This document shows, one piece after another, positions 1 to 11,140 of a stretch of DNA of 64,000 nucleotides. The translations under genes were made by a program, and so were the position numbers. This DNA is from Paramecium octaurelia (taxonomy: Eukaryota; Ciliophora; Oligohymenophorea; Peniculida; Parameciidae): the NCBI GenBank assembly GCA_905182995.1, contig CAJJDP010000030.1:66747-130746 (forward strand). Reading direction: 5' to 3'. The first letter of the stretch is position 1, and each line of letters starts with the position of its first letter. Below the pieces are notes generated by a model. That model did no database searches. It was not told the origin of the DNA and was given only the letters and a program-made list of their open reading frames with translations.

Positions 1-459
1 CAGTGGCATCCAATTCCTTTCTATCACTATTTATTTGTAACAATAACTAGGGATTCAAATATGCTATATATACTTGGAATGTGGTAGAAAATTCAGATCT
101 CAAATCATTCGCATTGTAAGTGTCCTTAATTACATCAAATATAATGTTACTAATAAATGGTTGATTGTTGTTTCGGTATTGGTTATATTAATATCTCTTT
201 GTGTGAGCATCTAATTGAAACATTACGCAAATAATTGGATGATCTTCACAACCAAAGCATTTTGATTTGCTTAAGGATTAACTATAACATTGGAGAGTGT
301 CTTTTCTTTGAGTAAATAATATTTTTCCAGCATATCCAAAGGCAACGCTATCAATCACTATCAGAAGAAATACTACCTGAGTGTTTTAGTAATTATTCAC
401 AAATATCAAGCAAACGTTTATATTCCATTTATTTTCAAATTTTTTTAACTAATTTATGA
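1..459 (+). CDS. 3' end of an unrecognised gene (runs off the left edge)
   Basis: With TAA/TAG read as Gln, frame 1 is open from the window edge to a TGA at 457-459, about 152 codons. The second half has a mixed, protein-like composition with few low-complexity runs, including the stretch CEHLIETLRKQLDDLHNQ. I do not recognise a domain. The N-terminus lies outside the window. In AT-rich DNA with a single stop codon, a frame of this length can arise by chance, and unrecognised introns may hide in it. A 160-bp AT-rich gap separates it from the next gene on the same strand. Confidence 0.35.
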
Positions 460-620
460 AATAAAATTATGGTTATTCAATTAAATAAGTAATTGCCACA
501 TTCAAGGCAAACCAAACTCACAATTGTCAACCTCGGATTCTAGGACACTCAGTCAGAGATCAACGACCTAAGAATTAAAGAATAAATTATTAATTAATTT
601 TATATATATCTAAATAATAA

Positions 621-986
621 ATGAATCCAAATTCATTCAAACTCTACAAATCAATTTGCTCTACAGTCACAGGAGCTGGTTTGGTATTCACAAACTTTAC
701 TAACAAATCATTGGTGGGGAGATCAGTTTAATATCTTGAGTATAAAACATTTTATATGATTCAGCCATCTGATTTACACAAAGGCACCAAGACTATCATA
801 CATTGAACATTATGCTCCAGTCTACACACCCAAGAGAGTCACTTATGCTGCCCCCATCTGTTTGACTTTGGCTGGCACTGTATTATTGGCTGAAGTAAGA
901 AATTTATAATACACAATTGATAGATTGCTTGGACTAACAATGCCAAAGAATAAGCAAATAATTATTTTGTTGCAACAAGAGAATGA
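621..986 (+). CDS. Small hypothetical protein, three exons
   Basis: ATG at 621, TGA at 984-986. Two typical miniature introns are visible: 740-764 (25 nt, GTATAA...TTCAG) and 895-923 (29 nt, GTAAGA...GATAG). Removing both gives one continuous frame of about 103 residues; without the first, the frame hits a TGA. The protein starts MNPNSFKLYK, has two moderately hydrophobic stretches (around residues 14-25 and 60-75, including APICLTLAGTVLLAE) and ends NNYFVATRE. The N-terminus is basic with no acidic residues in the first 30, which would suit a small mitochondrial or membrane protein. I do not recognise the family. Confidence 0.6.
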
Positions 987-1022
987 AATATATCTATTAT
1001 TTAGAAATAATAAAATAAAATA

Positions 1023-1701
1023 ATGAAATTTAAGCTTCTTTTTGTGAATTTTATACTCTCCAGTTCCAAGGATATGCCAGATTTAGAATTCCTAAAATAG
1101 ACACCTGTGATTATGCTGAATGACAATAACTGGGATGCAGTCACTCATCTAGGCAACGAAGGATTAGAAAAACCATGGTTTGTATTCTTTTGGGCTCCCT
1201 GGTGAAAAGGTTGTCATAGAATGGTTAAAATTTGGGAAGAAATGGAATCAACCCTACAATGGCACTCTAAACATTGGTGCGATGGATACGTTTCAATTTA
1301 CATTAGCAAAGTTATAATTAAGAACTTATTGGCGATAGGATTGGTATAACCAAATATCCGACCTTTGTAATTTTTGATACTGATAATAAGATGTATTTTT
1401 ATAAAGATAAAATCATTAATTAATCTCTAGAATCTACCAACATTGGTAATTTCACTCGATTCGTAGATGAAAAGAAATATCTACATCTAGAACCTTATGA
1501 CACTCCTAAAGAAATTGATCATTTCAAAAAATGGTTAAGAAGAATATTCTCATTAAAAATGGTAATCAATAACCACTTTCATCTAGGTGCCTGTTTACGT
1601 CGTTGTTGCCTTTTATAGTAGTTTTGACATCCTTATACATTTATGGTAATAAGCAGGAGAGGAAGGCTAAATCAGAAGCTAAAAGAGTAATATTAGAATG
1701 A
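1023..1701 (+). CDS. Thioredoxin-domain (PDI/TMX-like) membrane protein, reading frame interrupted
   Basis: The encoded pieces form a thioredoxin fold: the active-site region FVFFWAPW-x-KGCHRM, then LNIGAMDTFQ, then IGITKYPTFVIFD with the conserved cis-Pro, then a hydrophobic segment (PFIVVLTSLYIY) followed by a Lys/Glu-rich tail, as in membrane-anchored TMX proteins. An intron at 1311-1338 (28 nt) joins the second and third pieces, and one at about 1562-1586 is likely. Three things are odd. A TGA at 1203-1205 sits exactly where the first Cys of the CxxC motif belongs. The frame changes between about 1240 and 1262. A second break lies near 1587. The gene may be decayed, may carry sequencing errors, or the TGA may be read as selenocysteine. 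The family call is firm; the integrity of the gene is not. Confidence 0.55.
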
Positions 1702-2488
1702 TATAGAAAATCATTAGAGTAATAAGAAAGGGAGGAGTACCTTAAGAAAAAAAGAGATTAATTTTGTTAATAGGTTAATATTCTTATAATACTTTGTTTT
1801 CTTTCACTTCACAATATAATAATTAAAATACAAACTTAAAAACTAATATTTAATTTGATTTTTTGTGATATCATAAATTATTGAAAATATAATAAAAGAA
1901 GTTAAAATTATTTATCAAAGGTTGAACAGCTCTATAATTAGTTATTCCTCTTTCTAATAATATCATAAAAAATATCAACACTCTTTAAGCATAAATCATT
2001 ATTTAAATTAATTTTTCAAGAAACTTAATTTTAATATTACAATCTACTTGTAGAATTTCAGTATAAAAGTGAATCATACAATATCTTAACATGATAGTTC
2101 AAATTATTTAGAGAATGTGTAATTATCATTATTTGATAGGAGGTCAATTCTAATAAATAAATAATTTGAATTTAAAAACTAAAAAATCTGTATCCAAATC
2201 TAATCAAATCATTTCATAACAATAGATTTAATGAAAAATGTACATTATTATAAGATAATATAATAATATGGAATTGTTGATTAATTACAGGATGTATTTC
2301 AATTATAAAAATAAGATGCTAGTAACATTTAAAGATTTATCTAAAAAGTAAATTGGAATTAACAAATTTATAAGTTAAAAAATTAAATAAGTTTACAATT
2401 CTATCTTTTCATTTAATAATGTATTAGCTAAGGATAATATTAAATGACTAATACTGATACATAAATATATATATATTTTTAGATACTC
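1702..2488. other. AT-rich intergenic stretch
   Basis: Between the thioredoxin-like gene (+) and the Gln-rich gene (-), which converge here. I see no sustained protein-like frame on either strand, no RNA gene and no repeat. It contains homopolymeric A and T runs and a short TA repeat near 2465. Confidence 0.5.
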
Positions 2489-3659
2489 TCATTAATCACC
2501 TTCCTCATTATTTTTCTATCTTCTTTATTGGTTGCCTTCATAATTTCTATTGTTATTTCTATTGTCATAATTTCTTTAACCTCCTCTCTATGGTTTCTAT
2601 GGTTTTCTAGATGGCATAAAGGTAAATAATACTTGCTTCTAACGGTAATGTAGTCATCTTCTTCCTGTTATTAGTCTTCTTGATTTTAAGGAGCCTATTT
2701 ATCAACCTTTTCTTCCCAGATTTATTCCTATTGATAATTTCTGTCTCTATTGTGATAATGTTATTTGTTTCCTCTGTATGGTCTATCGTAGTTGTTGTTT
2801 CTTCTATCATAATTATTGTTATTGTAATTCTTTTTGTAGTTTCTTCTATCGTCATGATGTTGGTGATGTCTTTAACCTTCCCTTGTTTATGGTTATTGAT
2901 CTTGCTTAGGTTCTTAGACTTAATTTTCGGTATCTTCTTAGGGTTGTTCATCTTAGGGTTATTATTCATTGAATTATTGTTGTTCTTAAGTTTCTTAGAC
3001 TTCAGGCTATTCAGGCTATTTGGATTAAAGTTAGACTTCCTCTTAAGGTGTTTATTTAGATTGGATAGGTTATTCTTATTGTTGTATAACTTATTGAACT
3101 TATTATTGTACAGGTTCTGTTTCAGTTACATCTTGAGTTTGTTTAGGTTCTTGGACTTATTCTTAGAGTTGAACATTTAACTAAATATTAGGAGTAATTC
3201 AAATACTTTCAATCCTTTCCATGGTTAATCTGTTTTGCCTTATTATCCAACTATTTTAGATTACAATTTTTTAGCTAATTCATGTGTGGATTCATGGTCT
3301 TGGGCTAACAAAGCAACCAATTATGGATCTTAGGCGAGATTTTAAAGAATTATAATATATGCTTCAATAGTGATAATCGATCCTTATTGTTCGGCTTCTT
3401 TCTTAGCGTTGAGCCAATTCGAGAGAGTACCTTCTAATTCTTTAATTCTTTCATTGTTTTCTTCTTTGCCTTGAATCTTCTAGATCTATTCTTGTTTCAA
3501 TTCTTTAGTTTTTTGTAATTCCTCTAGGTCAGCAATATCCTTGAGTTTCTTTTAGAGATTCCTGTATTTTTTAGCCAAAAAGTTGTAGTAGAAGTCCTTT
3601 TCTTCATTTTTGACTTGATCCCAGATTGATTTGTTCTTTTATTATTTACCTCCTTTCAT
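2489..3659 (-). CDS. Gln-rich protein with an Arg/Asn/Gly-rich tail; possible RNA-binding protein
   Basis: ATG complement at 3657-3659, TGA at 2489-2491, with introns at 3181-3206 and 2608-2633 (26 nt each). The N-terminal 100 residues are a charged coiled coil (SIWDQVKNEEKDFYYNFLAK; KKLKDIADLEELQ). A short ordered region with LAQDPQLVALLAQ and PWKGLK follows, then about 110 residues dominated by Gln, Pro and Glu. The tail is rich in His, Arg, Asn and Tyr (HHQHHDDRRNYKKNYNNNNY) and, after the last intron, carries a short RGG-like segment and RNNNRNYEGN. That architecture resembles cytoplasmic RNA-granule proteins such as the caprin or LSM14 types, but no diagnostic domain is seen. Splicing at 2608-2633 brings the RGG-type tail into frame, which supports the model. 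Confidence 0.6.
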
Positions 3660-3804
3660 TTATGTATTTTTTTGAAAAATATTTAAAATTTGGCAATGAA
3701 TACTAATGAGCTTATAAATTATATTATGGATTTATAGAGCATTCTACTCTGTCGGAATGAACACAACACATCTCAATTAAACATAACAATATATAATGAT
3801 GATC

Positions 3805-6524
3805 TCAATTCAAATATTAAGGCAATTGGAATGATTTGCACAAATCATTAGCATACAGAATTAATTATTGATTTTCTTATTAGTTTGAATATTGTTTTAA
3901 CATATCCAATAGGCTGATGAGAAGAGGACTGGTGAGTATTTTTTAGGACATATTCTCTTATCCCTTTACTTGCTTATAATAGGCCACACAATCGAGGAGA
4001 CAAGTCACACAAAGACGAATATATTCCTATGATTGCTAACCATAATCAATACCACTGTGGGGGTCAATGACTTGTCAGATGTTGCTTAAATGAACATGCA
4101 CAATTCTTATATGGTTTGATAGATGGGCAGGTAGGGTACCTTGTTCAAGTTGAATGCATGTAACATGCACAGATAACAATTCAACAAGGCATCATTTAGA
4201 TTTTCATAATATTCCAATTGTGTCATGTCCTTATTCTAAGTGAAGTAGATCGAAGCTCCGAATCCACTCTTTACTAATTGCCAAATGGCTTAAAAGTAGG
4301 GTTCAGCATCTTGTTCTGCGATCAGGACTATGTCAGCTATGCAAACAAACAAAGCAATCTTGGCCACTCTGTTCACTTGTTAGTCCTACAGAATATAATA
4401 CGAAATCAATTACATTAACACAAGTAATTAGATATTCTAAAATGCGTAAGTATTTACTGAACTCCTTAAATTAAAGGGATCTGGCTATGTCAGCTAAACA
4501 TAAGATGGCTCCTTTGAATGTCTCAATTTCTAATTTCTTCTACAAACCAATTTCTAAATAATTTTGCATGAAATCTTCCAAGAGGGATTTAAAATTAATT
4601 TTGCTATCTATATAATATATTTATATTAATTACATTGAGCTATAGCACTAATTGCATAGAAACCATCTTATGTGACAGTCTAGATTTTTTTAAAGTAGTC
4701 AACAATAAGTTGATAGAAATTGTTCATCAATTAGATATCACACTAATCTCCCAAAACTACTAATCTCAAGAAACAAATATGAATTGCTGACAATAATCCA
4801 GATATATTGGCCTCCTTTTACCATCCACATTATGAATATACTGCAAGCATTTATTTACCAAATGCTTCCAAATATGTCTTTATTTTTTAAGGCTCTTTAA
4901 CGCATTACAAGCAATTGATGATACCAACCCAGGCTATATCTAAGAGAGTTCCATCCTAAAAGTCTTATCTTCCAACAACAGCAGCAAATTAAGAAATTAA
5001 ATAGTCGTAATATTTGCCATATTAATTCACGGGATCATCTCTGAAAGCTTCCGTGAGGTTAACTAGAGTCCATAATAAATATTTTGTCAATTTAGTGTTT
5101 CCTTGCAAAAATTATGAAAATTAATTAATGTATTCATCAGCATATTGATGCTTCAAAATAACTTATGGGTAATTTTCAGCAATTCTTGTGATCACTCTAC
5201 CAGCAGCATATCTCACCTATTTATGCGAATCAGCTAGTTTTTTAATAAATTCCCCAATTGCTGAATTAGAAAATTAGAACAATTCTAAAACATCGGCTGT
5301 CTCAACCATTGATGAAAATGCTAATAATGAAGCCTTTCTGTTTTGCCATTCCTGTGCTTAAAGTGTATCTAAAATATATTAGATAATTCAATTACTCTCA
5401 ATAAATCTTAGGTAAAGTTGATAACATATATTTCCCAAAGCCTCGCTAATTGAAGATGCTGCCTTATAGGCTGCCTCCTAAATTCCTTATTCTTCGTCAT
5501 CCTCCTCGTCCTCATCAGAGATCAGCAAGTTTTGAAGGACAGCTTAGATTAATTATTAAGAAATTATTTGCAATGCTTCCTTTTATGTTTTTCTGAATCC
5601 CAAATTAGTTCTATTACTTACAGCAGATCTCTCATTTATTTCAGAGGCAATGCTCTACCATATTTCCATAGTCACTATCGCAAAATCTTTATGATAAATG
5701 CTTTCTTATGTACAATTCCATAGACCCAAAATATATTATTCTAAATTTTATATTAGAATTCTTACCTAAATAATCGAATATTGCTTTGGTGTAGTCAATC
5801 AAGCATTCTAATGCTGCTAATCTTATTTCAGCATCTTGAGATATAGCCTAATCAACTAACAACTTAGTCACATGATCCCTGACTTATTATTGTGCCAATA
5901 CTTGATCCATGAATTGCAAACTGTCCTTCAATGCTCTGATTGAAATCAACTTGATTTATTTCTCTCCTTGTAATCCCATACATATTCCGTACAACACTTT
6001 TTCACTCTCCGTCTTCTCTATTGATTACTTCTAATTTTTCAAAGCTTCACAAATATAACCAAGAGTTATAGTTGCCGCTTTTTTCACTTCTATTGAATCA
6101 TGTCGAGTATTCTATACTAATATGCTGATGATTTCAGGCCACTCTTATCTTGGCAATTCTATTGCACAAATCCCGGATAAGCACTAATAAATTATTATGG
6201 AAAATTTACGCTTGCTGCTGACTTTTTTATATTTTAATCACTAGAAATTAGTTGGGAAAGCAACTCATCTTTGATTTTTCGCTTTACATCTAACCCGATT
6301 GCCAGCCATCCTTACTCATAAGTTATACATCTCTAGAGTAATGTCCCTGCTGCTACTCTGGTTTGAGAATCCAATTGATGAGATATAAATACAGAGCTGC
6401 ACTTCTAAAAAAAGTCATTTGGTAATTGATGCTTCAAATTCACAAGCTGCTACTCTGCTTAACTTCGTTAATTATTTTCTTTCGCGAAAAATGCTGCCTA
6501 AATTAATTCGACAAATTCTTGCAT
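3805..6524 (-). CDS. KPNB1: Importin subunit beta-1 (karyopherin beta)
   Basis: Nuclear import receptor that carries importin-alpha/NLS cargo through the pore and is released by RanGTP. ATG complement at 6522-6524, TGA at 3805-3807. The N-terminus, MQEFVELIQAAFFAKENNQ, leads into ARM/HEAT helices with the family-typical TRVAAGTLLQRCITYEQ. HEAT repeats continue to the C-terminus (LEYYENLNDALLNCYLCMLH near the end). An acidic stretch at about 5495-5520 matches the acidic loop of HEAT 8. At least six miniature introns are visible, for example complement 4387-4414 (28 nt) and one near 4010-4040 that removes an in-frame TGA. About 850 residues, normal for the family. It converges on the Gln-rich gene with a 145-bp gap. 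Confidence 0.88.
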
Positions 6525-6915
6525 TATTTTAAACACTTTAAATACTTCAATTTATTTTTTTAAATTTATTTTCTTATATACTCAACCCTTATATAGTAAA
6601 ATAAATAATACGACAAAAATATTATATTCAAACCAATGCTATGATTCAATCATTCATTTATATTCCCTTTAGATTCAATCTAATCTCCCATATTATCGTT
6701 CTTAAATTCCTAATTGACTTTTGAAATGACTAAATACCATATAATCCCTTCGAACAAAATTAAACCCCAGTTTTAGCTTCATATTGATTTTAAGGCACAA
6801 ATAAATGTTATGAGTCAAAATAAAATTCACAGTCTAGAATATTAATAACAAAATATAGGGACTATTTCAATGAAATATTAAAATCGTTATTTCTTCTTTA
6901 ATAAACTGTTAAATA

Positions 6916-7158
6916 TCACTTAGATTTTGATTGTTTTTAAATTTGTAAGTGGAAATATGAAATAATATCAAAAATTGATTAAATTAGATTAACCTTCCCC
7001 TAAATGTCTTTTGTTACCCTTACAATCTTATTCAGATATTCGTCTTCTCTGGATGTTACTAAATTGGTTTTGAATTAGCAAACCTTTCTTATTTTAAATA
7101 GTAAAAAGAATTCTAATTTATAGAAAATAAAATTACTCAATAAGCTATCAATCCTTAC
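6916..7158 (-). CDS. Possible exon of an unrecognised gene
   Basis: Complement frame open for 81 codons to TGA at 6916-6918, with protein-like segments such as TNLVTSREDEYLNKIVRVTK and DIQGKVNLIQ. No ATG is visible at its upstream edge, where a TGA at 7159-7161 would have to be removed by an intron. A possible upstream exon beginning MALFPKFKHNYSNLK lies further along the same strand near 7540. Function unknown; this may be a remnant or a multi-exon gene I could not assemble. Confidence 0.3.
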
Positions 7159-7869
7159 TCACATAAAGAATTATTGTCAAAAAAAAAAGATAAAAGAAAA
7201 ATTTAATTAAAGTTTAATCAAATCAGCTTTTTAACAGTTCAAACTATTTTTAGGTAGTACCAATTTAAGAGATAGTCACAATAAACCTCTATCGAAATCT
7301 ATGATCAAATTAGTCGAATTTACACCTGTGAATTAATTTGGCAAAAACTATAACAAAATTTATTGTAATTTCAATTAATAGAAATTTTCAATCGTAATTC
7401 TTTGCATTAATAATAATATGTTATTCAAAATGAATTCATTCTAAAATTCTCTACTTATAAATATCATAAGATAGGAGATTAAAGACTTTTAAGTTAGAAT
7501 AATTATGCTTGAATTTTGGAAATAAAGCCATATATATTAGGGGAATATTTCAAATTATTAAAGTTCTTAAAAGATGAGAATCTAATAATTAATTATCTTA
7601 TTTGATTTGAAGAATTTTCCATAATAAATTGTTAAAAATAATTAAAATGATTATTAATATTCACAGCAGATTGATTAGATGCTCTACTTGTAATGTTTTG
7701 TTATTTTCTTGTGTAAAATTTATAATCAATTTTGATATGATTCAATTTTGTTATCTTTTTGAACCTGGTGCTAAATTAATAATGAGAGGTTAGATTAAAA
7801 ATATCCCCCAAGGTTAAAACTTAACTTAACTATTACTAGATCATATAAAGTACTTTAAAAAAAGAGAAA
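7159..7869. other. AT-rich region without a confident gene
   Basis: Mostly A/T runs and short broken frames on both strands. A short complement frame near 7540 starting MALFPKFKH may belong to the possible gene at 6916-7158. No RNA gene or repeat is recognised. Confidence 0.4.
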
Positions 7870-8487
7870 TCAAATTGATTAATCTCTTCTTTTAATTTAA
7901 TTGCTAATTCCCAACCAATACCTATTTTGATTACAATATTTATAAAAAATGCATAATTTTTTCTGTACTTTATTGTTAATGCAGATTCTTAATTGCTTAG
8001 TTTGATCGCTATTCAATAATTCGATTTTAAATTACTTTGAAATTTTAGCCAATTTAAAGAATAATTTTAATCTCATTTCATCTGATGAATAATTAATTTT
8101 TAATTTTTCATTATCACAAAAGGTAGTATGTTATTTGCCCTTGATATTAGAGCCAAATTGAGTATTAGCCTTTATAATAAATATTATGAATAGATACTTC
8201 ATCAGCACTTTATGATGTTCAGGTTATTAATACGTGTCAAATCAGTTATGATAATTATTTTTGGTTTTTAAGCTAAAAAAAAATTCAGTTCAATTTCTTT
8301 TTTTTTAAGGGAATTGTCATTGTTACAAGAGGAAGATGAAATTATTTTAAATTCTCAAGCACTTTTCAAATGCAATTGCTTGTATATTGTCATAAAGGAA
8401 CGATATTTCATTAGAGTTGATTAAAGTTTGAAAAAGTGAGTCCCCATTATAAGAATCAAAGTTGCATTGTGTCAGAATACTACTCAT
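7870..8487 (-). CDS. Hypothetical protein, multi-exon, divergent from the gene at 8508
   Basis: Starts at the ATG complement of 8485-8487 (MSSILTQCNFDSYNGDSLFQ) and ends at TGA 7870-7872. The first exon reads through a clearly protein-like NEISFLYDNIQAIAFEKCL. The last exon, about 125 codons, includes DEVSIHNIYYKANTQFG, MRLKLFFKLAKISK and RICINNKVQKKLCIFYKYCN. The join between them, around 8230-8330, contains in-frame TGAs and must hold one or more introns that I could not place exactly. No family is recognised. Its ATG is only 20 bp from the start of the + strand gene at 8508, so the two share one tiny promoter region. Confidence 0.5.
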
Positions 8488-9171
8488 CTACTATTACTAA
8501 TGTCTGAATGGATAATTCAGATATTTTTGACATCTAAAAATTAATAAAATATATTTGTATGGACCTCGATTAATAGTAATAACCAGTTAATTTAAAAGAG
8601 CTTAATCTTTCTCAGATATCATATTCAAACATCAATGTAGATTAATAAGAAGATTACTATGGAGGTTATTCAGGAAGATCATTGGAATTAAACATTAGAG
8701 AATACCAAGAAGATAATGAATTAAAAAAAAAAAATCTCCAAATTGAGTTATCAATAGTTGATTATTTGAGTTCTTTGAACATCAAAATGAAAACAGATCC
8801 TAAAGCGAAATAAGATCGATTCTTTTCTAATTTAAGAAATCAATACAAAAGAAGAGCTTCTACTTAATTAGAAATTGAAAGGGATTTTTCGGATAATACT
8901 CCAGACTCTATAATTAAAAATTCATAGGTTTCGATAAAAGTTAATTCCCTATTGGAGAAACGAAAATCTTAACTAAGCTTTTTCAGCACAAACTAAAGTA
9001 TTTAAAGTAAATAGGTGATCTCATTAATCTAATAAGAGCAGGAAAAATTGCAAAAGTAATAAACATATGAATGTGAGGAAATAGAGAGTATAATTTCAAA
9101 TGAATCGTTCTATTGAATCAAATGATTTTATTTTATTTTTGCTAAATCCTCTTCTTTTTAGCCCAAACATC
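7964..9171. repeat. 1,208-bp block, copy 1 of 2 (direct, identical)
   Basis: This stretch reappears as 9173-10380. Both copies are 1,208 bp from TGTACTTTATTG to CCCAAACATC, and I noticed no differences. A single N at 9172 separates them. Unique sequence lies only left of copy 1 and right of copy 2, the pattern expected when two contigs overlap but were joined without merging. Confidence 0.9.
8508..9116 (+). CDS. Hypothetical charged protein (first copy)
   Basis: Single open frame of 203 codons from ATG 8508 to TGA 9114-9116. The product begins MDNSDIFDIQKLIKYICMDL and continues with polar segments (LNLSQISYSNINVDQ), a tyrosine/glycine patch (EDYYGGYSGRS) and a charged helical half with QKKNLQ-type heptads, KRKSQLSFFSTNQS and a Gln-rich end (LIQQEQEKLQKQQ). 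No domain is recognised. An identical second copy lies at 9717-10325 inside a duplicated block, so this is probably one gene present twice because of an unmerged contig overlap. Confidence 0.6.
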
Positions 9172-9172
9172 N
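9172..9172. other. Assembly gap (one N) at a duplicated join
   Basis: A single ambiguous base lies exactly between the two copies of the 1,208-bp block. Confidence 0.95.
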
Positions 9173-9696
9173 TGTACTTTATTGTTAATGCAGATTCTTA
9201 ATTGCTTAGTTTGATCGCTATTCAATAATTCGATTTTAAATTACTTTGAAATTTTAGCCAATTTAAAGAATAATTTTAATCTCATTTCATCTGATGAATA
9301 ATTAATTTTTAATTTTTCATTATCACAAAAGGTAGTATGTTATTTGCCCTTGATATTAGAGCCAAATTGAGTATTAGCCTTTATAATAAATATTATGAAT
9401 AGATACTTCATCAGCACTTTATGATGTTCAGGTTATTAATACGTGTCAAATCAGTTATGATAATTATTTTTGGTTTTTAAGCTAAAAAAAAATTCAGTTC
9501 AATTTCTTTTTTTTTAAGGGAATTGTCATTGTTACAAGAGGAAGATGAAATTATTTTAAATTCTCAAGCACTTTTCAAATGCAATTGCTTGTATATTGTC
9601 ATAAAGGAACGATATTTCATTAGAGTTGATTAAAGTTTGAAAAAGTGAGTCCCCATTATAAGAATCAAAGTTGCATTGTGTCAGAATACTACTCAT
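9173..9696 (-). CDS. Truncated duplicate of the hypothetical gene at 7870-8487
   Basis: Identical to the 5' part of the gene at complement 7870-8487, shifted by 1,209 bp. It loses the last roughly 30 codons at the N join and is not an independent gene. Confidence 0.6.
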
Positions 9697-9716
9697 CTAC
9701 TATTACTAATGTCTGA

Positions 9717-10325
9717 ATGGATAATTCAGATATTTTTGACATCTAAAAATTAATAAAATATATTTGTATGGACCTCGATTAATAGTAATAACCAGTTAAT
9801 TTAAAAGAGCTTAATCTTTCTCAGATATCATATTCAAACATCAATGTAGATTAATAAGAAGATTACTATGGAGGTTATTCAGGAAGATCATTGGAATTAA
9901 ACATTAGAGAATACCAAGAAGATAATGAATTAAAAAAAAAAAATCTCCAAATTGAGTTATCAATAGTTGATTATTTGAGTTCTTTGAACATCAAAATGAA
10001 AACAGATCCTAAAGCGAAATAAGATCGATTCTTTTCTAATTTAAGAAATCAATACAAAAGAAGAGCTTCTACTTAATTAGAAATTGAAAGGGATTTTTCG
10101 GATAATACTCCAGACTCTATAATTAAAAATTCATAGGTTTCGATAAAAGTTAATTCCCTATTGGAGAAACGAAAATCTTAACTAAGCTTTTTCAGCACAA
10201 ACTAAAGTATTTAAAGTAAATAGGTGATCTCATTAATCTAATAAGAGCAGGAAAAATTGCAAAAGTAATAAACATATGAATGTGAGGAAATAGAGAGTAT
10301 AATTTCAAATGAATCGTTCTATTGA
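9717..10325 (+). CDS. Hypothetical charged protein (second, identical copy)
   Basis: Same 203-codon frame as 8508-9116, shifted by 1,209 bp. This copy runs into the unique downstream flank. Treat the two as one gene unless reads spanning both copies show otherwise. Confidence 0.6.
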
Positions 10326-10516
10326 ATCAAATGATTTTATTTTATTTTTGCTAAATCCTCTTCTTTTTAGCCCAAACATCTAAAATTTATATTAAAATTT
10401 TCGATTTTAGTTTTTATACTGACATTCAATAATCAATTTTCTTTGACAGAAAGAAGTATAAGAATTAAAAATAATTACTCGATTAATTTGATTTCTTTTT
10501 TCATTAAAATTAATAA

Positions 10517-11140
10517 ATGAATTTAATAAAAATATTAAATGACTAGAAATAACTAAAAAAATTAAAAAAGGAAAGTAATAAAAAAAAACTTAAAAATTAA
10601 AGGGATCAAACAAAATGTAATAACCAAATTGACATAGATTTATAAAACATAGATCTATAAAATTACAAAATTTCATAGAAAATTAATGAGTATAAGGTAT
10701 TGGAAATTCCTCCAAATAATTAACAATCAAACTTAATTGTTTATTTATCCACTTCAGCTCAAACAGATGACATATCGATAGTGGAAGAGGATGAGGAACC
10801 ATAAATTCCTGAATCTGAAAAATATAAATTAGAACAATCATACAAAAAACTATTGAGATTAGAAGAGTTAAAAAAAATTGATAAGGATTGCATTCAAATA
10901 AATCAATTAGATGCAATTGAAGAAATACATGCATAATAATTTGAGATTAATAGATTAATGCGTGAATTAGATCAATTGCCATCAATAGATTACGAATAGG
11001 ATTTGAAATAATAAGAAAGAGAGTTAAAGACTTTGCAAAATCATTATGAAGAATTATAAAAAATTCATGAAGAGCTTTAAAAAAGAAATTAAATGCTGCA
11101 ATAAAACCTTAATTAAAAATTAGGTCAAAAAAATCAATGA
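10517..11140 (+). CDS. Coiled-coil protein, unknown role
   Basis: Open frame of 207 codons plus stop from ATG 10517 (MNLIKILNDQKQLKKLKK) to TGA 11138-11140, with no intron required. After a Lys/Asn/Gln-rich N-terminus comes an acidic stretch (SIVEEDEEPQIPESE). From about residue 90 to the end it is a continuous coiled coil, with KLEQSYKKLLRLEELKKID, QLDAIEEIHAQQFEINRLM and ELKTLQNHYEELQKIHEEL. Such short coiled-coil proteins are common in ciliate basal bodies and cilia, but nothing specific identifies this one. A 21-nt GTAATA...CATAG stretch near 10617 could be an optional in-frame intron. Confidence 0.6.

Larger units (their letters stand above)
9173..10380. repeat. 1,208-bp block, copy 2 of 2
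   Basis: Direct copy of 7964-9171 beginning immediately after the N. It carries the 3'-truncated copy of the minus-strand gene and the full copy of the 203-codon gene, then continues into unique sequence at 10381. Confidence 0.9.

Noticed and set aside
2680-3180. 166-residue Leu/Phe-rich plus-strand ORF
   Set aside because: It is the antisense shadow of the Gln/Asn/Lys-rich minus-strand gene at 2489-3659; CAA, TAA and AAG codons read backward as Leu, Phe and Ile.
8508-10325. Two paralogous tandem genes
   Set aside because: The two copies and their flanks match to the block boundary with an N between, so recent paralogy is less likely than unmerged contig ends.
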